Below are positions 56,301-64,000 of a stretch of DNA of 64,000 nucleotides, piece by piece. Every line of letters begins with the position of its first letter. Positions within the stretch are counted from its first letter, which is position 1. Under the pieces are notes generated by a model. It saw only the letters and a program-made list of their open reading frames with translations, did no database searches and was not told the origin of the DNA. The position numbers and the translations under genes were made by a program. The DNA lies in assembly GCA_963930775.1 (NCBI GenBank), contig OZ005692.1, forward strand, positions 6,062,135 to 6,126,134, read 5' to 3'. The DNA comes from Cliona cf. orientalis. Taxonomy: Eukaryota; Porifera; Demospongiae; Clionaida; Clionaidae.

Positions 56301-59194
56301 TACTATTCCAGAGTCATCTATGACAGGAGTGATGGCACTTCAACTGAATTTGGTGCTGGTAAATGAAAACAGATCTTTTTCCCATGTCATTGAATGGGAA
56401 AAGGATATTGGAGATGGTATGACATTATTAATTTTATCTGCTCTCCATTAATTGCTATGCTTATTATAGGTAATCTGTACTCTGATGGAAACACGATGGA
56501 AGAACCGCCTACCACTATTCCATCAATTAATCAGACTTCCTTTAACAGTAAACATATATTGCACTCCAGATCCATAGTGCACCATTATCCGTATCTTGTC
56601 ATGCAGTGCTGATCTTTAACTGCTCATACTTTGGCCATGATTGTTCATCGTGCTTAGCAGCAACATCTGGAACTAATCTTCCCTGTGTGTGGTGTCCTGG
56701 AGATAATCCAAATTCTGGAACATGTTTAGACCTAGCTGTTTCAAAATGCCTGGAATCATTTACAGTAGTCAGTGGGGGAGCTCATCAATGTCCACAGCCA
56801 CAAATAACGTTAGTGAAGCAAAATTTAAATGTTTTAAAGCATCATCAATATATCCACCAGTATGCTATGCTAATTATTTAATAATAATAATATTATATTG
56901 CAGATCTGTTAGCCCCTCCTCAGGTCACATTGATGGTGGAACTGTCTTGACAATCTCTGGATCCAACTTGGGTGTTTCAGTAAACGATGTCAGTGTACTC
57001 ATTGGAACAATTGAATGTCCTCTATTGCAGGCTGAGTATAAACCAGGTATGGACTATACAATTGAGCTAATGATCATTAAATTTTAGGTATTCTCAACTG
57101 ATCTGATTATCATAGGTAAAGAAATTGTCTGCACTACAAATAGTGCTCAATCAGAAGGGAAAATGACAATTACAGTACAGATTAGACGAGCTCAGACTGT
57201 AGTAATGACAACCTACAGTAGCTTCAACTACGCTCTACCACACATTGCATTGGTCCATCCCCGCTATGGCCCTGTGAGTGGGGGCACAGTTGTAACAATA
57301 TCTGGATCAGCATTAGATGTGGGAAACATGGAAGCTATCAGGATCAACGTTGTAGAAGAAATTTGTGACATTATGCAAGTGACACATAAAAATTTTTACA
57401 ATGCTGATTAATAAGAATACTAATTACAGAAACATCACTAGCACCCAGTTGACTTGCAAAACATCCGAAAAAGATACTCATAGCATAGGAATGATCTTCA
57501 TTGAGTACGGAAGTGCCAGAGTCAGTGGAGAAAACTATCTGTACACTCCAAATCCAAGGTTTACTTCAATTTTCCCCCACAATACCATTCCGGCGTAAGT
57601 TACCTACTTAAATTTCTAGTGTGATGTAGCTCATAATAGCTTCCATTACAGTGGAGGAATAGCACTAAACTTCACTGGACATAATTTGAATGTAACACAG
57701 AATCCAAGAATTGTCATTTACATCGGGAATAACTCCTATATCAATGTATGCATGCCTTATATGCTATGATTGTATTTGTTAATACTTAAAACTTTATAGA
57801 GCTGCAGAACAAATGATGCTACAAGTCTTCACTGCACAGCACCAACACTGCCATCTCTGACGCATATACTAGAGATTGTTGAGAATCAGCAGCAGGGACA
57901 AAGAGATGGAAGGAATATTGTTGTATTGAATTATACCTTGATTATGGATAGCGCTCCAGGACCTTGTATAGATAGAGATGAATTGTTACTCGGTGTGAAG
58001 GCAAATCCAGTGCTTGTGGAAGTAGAAGAAGGCAGTAAAGCTTACATAACTGGTTCAGAGGACACCATTACAATAATAGTAAGAATACATGTAAAGAAAT
58101 CATTCTAATAATAATCATGGTGCATTGTGAAATAGGGAAAGAATTTGGATTCAATTGATTTGACGGAGATTATAGTATATGTAGGGGAATATGCATGCAG
58201 GCTGATAGTGGTCACTCCAATGGTAAGTTGAGTGGAGAGAGAGAGAAGATCAAGACTTAGTGTTTTTCCTATTAATACAGTTTCTAAAGTGTAAACCGGA
58301 TATCACTGTAATTTCATCAACACCTCAAACAATAACAATTAAGGTATAGTGAGATTTGATTGACTATCGTACATCTCAAGTTGCTTTATCAAATCAATAA
58401 AGGTATTCATATCAAGTACACTCGAATACAACCTAGGACACATAGAAATTCTTAACAATGGTACCATGAACAATGGCAGCAGTTTCTCACAAATTATTGC
58501 AGCTGTCGTTGCTGTAATCATTTTCACAATAATTGTTTTCTGTATTTTTGTCATTGCTACTTGCATGTGCTTGAAGAAGAAATCAAGGTGAGTATCGTAA
58601 GTATTATGGAAGATAAACTGAGCTGAATAATGTATATTCTAATCAGAGAATTTAGACTAAAACAAGTGCCAGTGGAAAGGAACAGCTATTTCAGTGGCTT
58701 AGGAGATGACCTCTATGATCATATTGAAGATGCTCCAAAAGATACTGTAAACTTCACAAATTATGTGTCTCAATGCACTCATACTCGTAAATATTTAGGT
58801 ATGTAGAGAAAGAAAACTCAACAATTACCTCTATAATATAAATGAAGATGTCAACCCCAGTAACAACAGCAGTAGACAGGATACTAGAACTCAAAGGGAC
58901 AACCTTCCACAGATACCACAGCTTCAAGATGACTATGTTGACATGCAGTCACACAGTGTTCAACTTCAAAGTCCAGGACTCAAGTCACGGTACCTATGTC
59001 TTATTGCTGGAAGATTGTATTCTGAATGCATTCTTAACTTACTGTTGTGTAGGAGTGCCTCTGTGCACTGTCAAGCATCTAGAACTGGAAGCAGTGGAGA
59101 GTATGTGGCCATGCTTCCAGCGAGCAGACCTGAGTGCAAGCATTCTAGCGAAGACTATGCAGACATTGAAGAGGTGGCATCCGATCCTAAGTAA
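53388..59194 (+). CDS. Plexin-like receptor without RasGAP domain
   Basis: Single-pass receptor, 23 exons, 1394 residues, all phases consistent: 53388-54302, 54352-54540, 54604-54717, 54772-55008 (or 54987), 55161-55338, 55409-55508, 55569-55683, 55740-55853, 56117-56230, 56299-56416, 56470-56547, 56607-56808, 56904-57046, 57116-57374, 57430-57594, 57652-57745, 57800-58078, 58136-58222, 58281-58343, 58403-58587, 58647-58798, 58848-58989, 59053-59194. A signal peptide (about 1-22) precedes a Sema domain (to about 405). Three PSI modules follow (CGWC at 430-433, CGWC at 588-591, CVWC at 784-787), then IPT repeats from about 826 (GHIDGGTVLTISGSNL, YGPVSGGTVVTISGSAL). One TM helix lies at about 1219-1244. 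The three-PSI layout is plexin-type, not MET-type. The 150-residue tail has no GAP or kinase domain. The start chosen is ATG at 53388, where the peptide MYVNVIWRAVLLATWASS reads as a signal sequence. Head-to-head with the acidic gene. Confidence 0.88.
58588..59194 (+). other. Tyrosine-motif cytoplasmic tail of the plexin-like receptor
   Basis: After the basic stop-transfer KKKSR the tail carries Y1273DHI, Y1289VSQ, Y1299LDV, Y1330VDM, Y1365VAM and Y1383ADI, most of them preceded by acidic residues. In known receptors YxxM binds the PI3K p85 SH2 domains and YxxQ can bind STAT3. The last exon stops at 59192-59194 after VASDPK. The short 49-nt intron 58799-58847 has a strong donor (TAG/GTATGT), and reading through it meets a stop at once. 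Confidence 0.75.
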
Positions 59195-59514
59195 CTGCTG
59201 TTCTACAGTTGAACTGCATTATGATAGCTGTATAGTTGTATTGTACGCAAGCTATAAACAATAACTAATTATAATAAGACAGTTTAGATCATTGTCATAC
59301 ACATGCAAATAATCTGGATGCTCGACATCCAGCCCCACCCCCCTGCAAGTGCAGCATCGATACTTCGAATATCTGAGAATAGGAACTGATATTAAATTTT
59401 TATGATTGAATTCACGAGCCCCACCCCTGCTCTATCATACTCCCCTCTGGTTTGGGGCTCCACTAGATAGAGGTGAATACTTTATTTGTATGGAACATTT
59501 CCTGAGGCACTGCG
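59195..59514. other. Intergenic gap
   Basis: This 320-bp stretch separates the plexin-like stop codon from the next start codon on the same strand. It contains AATAA-like words soon after the stop, near 59260-59310, but no firm polyadenylation signal was assigned. The close spacing is like that between MICAL and its upstream neighbour. Confidence 0.5.
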
Positions 59515-62500
59515 ATGGATATTGCACCATTGAAACTGCAAATAAGAAGACCTAAACGTGATGCTGTGAGTTATCCTTTGGCCACTATCGGGGAAGTAAA
59601 CCACCACATAGTATAGTGCACGGTGCCATGTGCAGCTAGTAGCGTGCATAATATTTAATACAGCCATGAGAAATTCCCTTATTGACGGTTGGTAGGTGTA
59701 GTGTTTACCGACATCTCTGACAATGTAGCTCTCTCTAAGGTGGATTCTCTAGGTACTGCATGAAAATTTTATACTAGATCTAGAGATGGCCACTGGGTAG
59801 TATCTTACAAGATCACTGACAGTGCTCCAGTCTTCAAGTGATACAAAGCATATACTTTTGCATGTATGTTTTTGATAACTTAGCTGCCAGCATGTTATTT
59901 GTTACAAACTATTCCTTAGAGAATGGTTCCATTGTCCTGCTGCTGCACAACAAATTGTCTGGTGTCTTGTTGTGTATTGGGTGCCTGGTCTAGTTAGTGG
60001 CACCTACTATCTATGGTGGCAAATATCAAGCATTATGGTTGGTATACATAAATAGATGTCCTATGTGAGCTAAATGTTAATCTATTCTGTGTGTACATGT
60101 GTCCATATTGCTGCATGGACCAGCGGTATGGATGCATGCATGTATAATGTATCGTAACTTGCCTTTTCATTAATATTATAGCAGGCATGCCCAGGACCTG
60201 AGTTTGTTTACAGAGTGTATCAAAGTTGTATAAGTATCAGGACATCTGGTCTTGTAGGCATGAATGAGAAGTGTTTGTTGAGCCCAGATGCCTGATTGAA
60301 TTCCCTTGACTGCCTTTGGCACATGAGGGAGTGTATGGAATGCTTCTGACTATACTACTCCCACTAGGCTCCAATGGCTTGTACATCACCCTCCTTACAC
60401 AGTCAGTAACCATGTGCATATCATTTGCATCATGAAATGTATAATATTATTATAGTAGTCAGCTATTGCAGCCTGGATAAGTATAGTTGTATGATATGGC
60501 TATCTTGGACAGGCATATAATATTGTGCACTACACATGTAGTGAACTTTAAGCAGATAATTAAGTGTGGTGTTTGAATTGAATGTAATAACTGTTATTGT
60601 ACATGTAGTTTACCAGTATCGTGCCTTTGTAATTGTAAACAGTGTTTGAATGTCCATGAGGTTTGATTGTGCCTTATAGTTGTTATCAAGCAATACAGCA
60701 ACATATGCGGTTGGGTTACCATGATCCAATTTCCCTTCTCAGATTTCCTTAATACCTGTATGAAAGTGATCATTCCATATGTCATAACTGTCCTTTCAAG
60801 GTTCATCAACCCTGTCTGTCTGTTGTGGGCAGGTCTCTCGAGATCCCTGTCTATTGACCATGCTCTAATGAGATTCATCACTAGTCTCAAATAACCATGA
60901 GGTGGGAGGAGGCGGAAGGTGTACATTGGTAGACTACTGTTAATGTTACAAACCTAAACAGCATCCATTACGTGGCATACACTTGGACAGTTTAGGATCA
61001 GTGACATTACATGTGTATTAAGCATCCTACTATGGAGTAGTAGAATGGCTATGGCATCCAGGCAGTTACACACTTCATTATAAAAATGGGTACCATAGAC
61101 TTCTGATACACTATTGTCAACCCACCAAGTTAGTCTTTGAGATTAGATTGCATGTGACTAACCCACTTTGATGAGAGTGGGTGTGACATCATACATGTAC
61201 ACTGTTTCCATGTAAAGGCATTCCAGTTGTGATAGGTAACTGGTTATTGACGCTCAGTAGGTAATTACTGACTACTGGGCATGGATATGGGTGAAGGTAG
61301 CTAGGAAGCCAAATTTCAGCCTTCAGATGGTATTGTACTCCATATGGTGCTAGAATTGGCCATCCTTAAGTTCCTGACGGGACCAGCTGAACATGGGAGA
61401 TCAAGCGGAGGTCACCAGGTGGAAAGGCTCCCTTTGGCTACATGCCCTACACCAGGGTCACCATGCCACTCCTAAATTTAATATGCTTAATACTTGTAGA
61501 TCTAGAGATTCAGAAATAATATTATTTATACTCGATTCTACACTGACATTCTAGTTAATATCAACTGGTGTGCTAATCAAAGAACAATGGTGGCCTTTGT
61601 ATATGAAATCACTTGTGAATGTTGCAGATTAGCATGTTTGATTCCTATGAAGTGATGATATATCCACACTGGATTCACATACACTGCTATGCTCTTGTGT
61701 TTCAGGCCCGTCGTCACACAACAGAAATTAACTTCGATCAGCTGCGTGGTCGTGCCATATCAGAGTTGGAGAAGGATGCAATAACATCGCTGAGTACTGA
61801 GAATCTAAGTGGTGAAAGTTATGATGATACAAGTGAGGGATTTAGTGTGTCTATGTGTTTACTGTGGTTGTACCTCTACTAGGGAAAGCTGGGGAATTCC
61901 AGTTTCTCCCCCAGCCCCTCCCCTGTGTACATTATATTATGTTGCATCTAGGATTTGAACATGAGATAAGGGGAGGGATAGAAGATATAGGCACTGTATT
62001 ATTGTAGCCTGAATTTAAGTAGGCACGGCTGATCAATAGGCAGAGGTCTATGTAGCATGTGCATGCTCCATCAGGCATTCAAACGACAAGATAGGACAGG
62101 TTTAGCATTCTTACTGATGCCAAAATATACCTATTTAGCAACATTTGTGTGGAGGCCAGGACTATAACAATAACAACAACATCAATAACAGACAGTCAGA
62201 GCCAAACACTTCACCACACATGCGTGCATGCATGTGTATGGAATAACCACTTTCTCCACACTAGAGCTTTATAGAGTACATTCTGTGCATGCTGCATCTA
62301 GATCTGTATCCTGCATCATGATCAATCTGCACAGCTCAGAGATGAGAGCTGCAAGTATCCAACGACCTTTACTCGCATACTACTATCAGGCCAGTTGTGA
62401 GTATGAGCAGAAAGCACATGGCCTGCAGTAGGCACAGTCGATAGGTGTGGATAAAAAAAAATGCAGTATTTGTGATACTGGTGAACCTTTCCAAAATTAT

Positions 62501-64000
62501 GGTTCAAAACCAGTTATTCACCAATATTGATGGATTCATTATGCTTATGAGTTGCTCAGGTGCCTAGATGTCGAGATCTGGCAATTTTTGTGCTGATGGT
62601 AATGATATAGATGACAATCAACAAACAACAGACAAAACTGATTGCTTTTAAATTATCTCTTGCTGTGCATATGCGTGGAGTAATATTATTATCAATATCT
62701 TGGGTAGATTGAGGCATGTACTCTTAGCATTTGATGGAGCCAGTGTATTGTGAGGCCGGATTACAACAATGGAGCCAGGAGTAGCTAGCCTAGTATCGTG
62801 GCCGTATACTATGTGTAACCATTTCACTTAAGGTTGTGAGTGGTCTTTATAGGTACCTATTGTCCAAACTTGTGTAACTTAGCTAACCACTCACTACATG
62901 TAACTTGCTTATTATGCTAAAAAGTGGGAAGTAACTACCCATGTTTGGAGATGGAAAGGATAAAAGTGATCATGTTAAGAAGAATGTTGGTTAGGAATTT
63001 GCATTAAAATATCCCTGTTTGGCCACTAGCTGTACAGCAGTGTGTGTATGTACTTAATAGGTATAGGACGACTTGTGATTATGGGATGGCAAAAGCATGC
63101 TGCCATGATTGAACCATTGTAGTGCTATGCCTGATACCTACAGTAAATTGATGTAGATCACACAATAGGTTACCGTATGTTCCATGTATAGAGTAGATCA
63201 TCGAAATCCGGACGGTTTTTATAAAGCAACCCATAACTTTCGGACATAACAATGATTTTAAATGATAGAGTACTCAGTAGATAGAGCTACCAGTCAGCTA
63301 ACGAATGACGCAAACCATATGTCCCAATCTTTGTTGCAACGCGTGCAAATTATGCTCAAAGATACAGTATTACAAATTTATAAACCGGACCTCCGCTTCA
63401 AATCTCGGACATGCTTGCATATTCTATCTTGGTGACGATCAGAATCGGTCAACGCTGCTACAGGTACATGCACTAGCAGCTAACTCCGGTCCACCATTTC
63501 GATCGTGTTTAGCTACGCCCACCAGTGGGACTCCACCCAATCATTTTCGATGAATCGGACGCAAATAGAGGATGACTAATGGCTAGCTCCACTTGTAAGC
63601 TAAAGAAAGTTGTAGGAAGCATGGAATCATTTAGTGTATGGCCTACCATGACTGTGATTCCGACCAAACTCATCTAAAACCGCATGTCCGGGATTCGATG
63701 ATGTCTGATGATTGGTAAATTACTCTATACATGTAGTACAATGACATATTATATTGTGCTTATGATGCTTCATGTACATGTACTGCTCATAATCCTATGT
63801 AGATAAGGAGAAGGTATCGGGTGAAGAACCATACTTAAACTCTAGTTGGAGTAACGTGTACAATGGAATGGGTGGTTTGGACACCCCAGAGAGCGACAGC
63901 AGCAGCTACTACGTTGGAAGCCAAGAAGACATTCTTAAGGAGCTCAATGAAGTGCCTACGAATAATCACCTCAATGTTGGCTCCAGGCATCAGTACCAGC
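59515..64000 (+). CDS. Unrecognised gene, runs off the window
   Basis: Three exons join in phase: 59515-59565 (MDIAPLKLQIRRPKRDA), 61706-61832 (with INFDQLRGRAISELEKDA) and 63803-64000, which is open to the end of the window. The protein begins basic and then becomes rich in Ser, Glu and Asn (GLDTPESDSSSSYYVGSQED). It has no signal peptide and looks intracellular. I do not recognise the family. It shows no similarity to a plexin juxtamembrane or GAP region, so it is not the missing receptor tail. The start is chosen as the first ATG in frame with an ORF ending at a GTGAGT donor. Confidence 0.5.
59566..61705. other. Intron tract, no gene seen
   Basis: The first intron of the unrecognised 3' gene. 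Short ORFs on both strands lack splice-supported continuation. No transposon terminus was recognised. Confidence 0.45.
62261..62682 (+). repeat. Dispersed repeat family L copy
   Basis: It opens with CTAGAGCTTTATAGAGTACA and passes through GGCACAGTCGATAGGTGTGG and TTGCTCAGGTGCCTAGATGT, parallel to the copy at 51985-52657. The right end is degenerate. Confidence 0.65.

Noticed and set aside
58799..58806. End of the receptor at the in-frame TAG just after KYLGM
   Set aside because: A strong TAG/GTATGT donor precedes it and a 49-nt intron restores a long in-phase tail. It is kept only as a possible intron-retention form.
1..64000. CRISPR arrays, operons, rRNA genes
   Set aside because: No regularly spaced repeats with unique spacers, no prokaryotic gene layout and no rRNA-like sequence were seen; the genes are intron-rich and eukaryotic.

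Overview
The window looks like genomic DNA of an early-branching animal, most likely a demosponge. It is AT-rich, the genes are split into many small exons with GT-AG introns often only about 50 nt long, one gene is a MICAL (a metazoan family), and the introns are packed with small DNA transposons and broken Ty3/Gypsy elements. The sponge assignment is an inference; no ribosomal or mitochondrial marker is present. Gene models were built by hand from reading frames and splice phases; transcripts were not available.

Layout. (1) 1-29725, plus strand: the 3' part of a large coiled-coil gene whose small exons sit in long, transposon-filled introns. Its last big intron (20077-29235) holds a Ty3/Gypsy relic into which a second, opposite-strand Ty3/Gypsy element has jumped, with a 5-bp target duplication. 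(2) 30726-44512, minus strand: a complete 22-exon MICAL gene with monooxygenase, CH, LIM and bMERB domains (1435 residues). (3) 44835-52770, minus strand: the 3' part of an unrecognised acidic, NLS-containing protein gene; its large first visible intron carries a DNA transposon with a Cys-rich ORF, a fragment of an Arg/Glu-rich transposon ORF and a tRNA-like sequence. (4) 53388-59194, plus strand: a 23-exon plexin-like receptor (signal peptide, Sema, three PSI, IPT repeats, one TM helix). In place of the roughly 600-residue plexin RasGAP region it ends in a 150-residue tail rich in tyrosine motifs, including two YxxM sites. (5) 59515-64000, plus strand: the start of an unrecognised gene that runs out of the window.

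The most interesting result is the pairing of (2) and (4). MICAL was found as a plexin effector in fly axon guidance, and here a MICAL gene lies 9 kb from a plexin-family receptor gene. The receptor lacks the cytoplasmic GAP region and may signal through phosphotyrosine docking instead.

The repeat landscape is also informative. At least six short inverted-repeat families share the terminal sequence (TA)CCGTA; one has a matching empty site proving TA duplication. Two hairpin insertions of about 60 bp carry perfect 9- and 10-bp target duplications. The inner retroelement has the unusual pol order protease, integrase, reverse transcriptase, RNase H.
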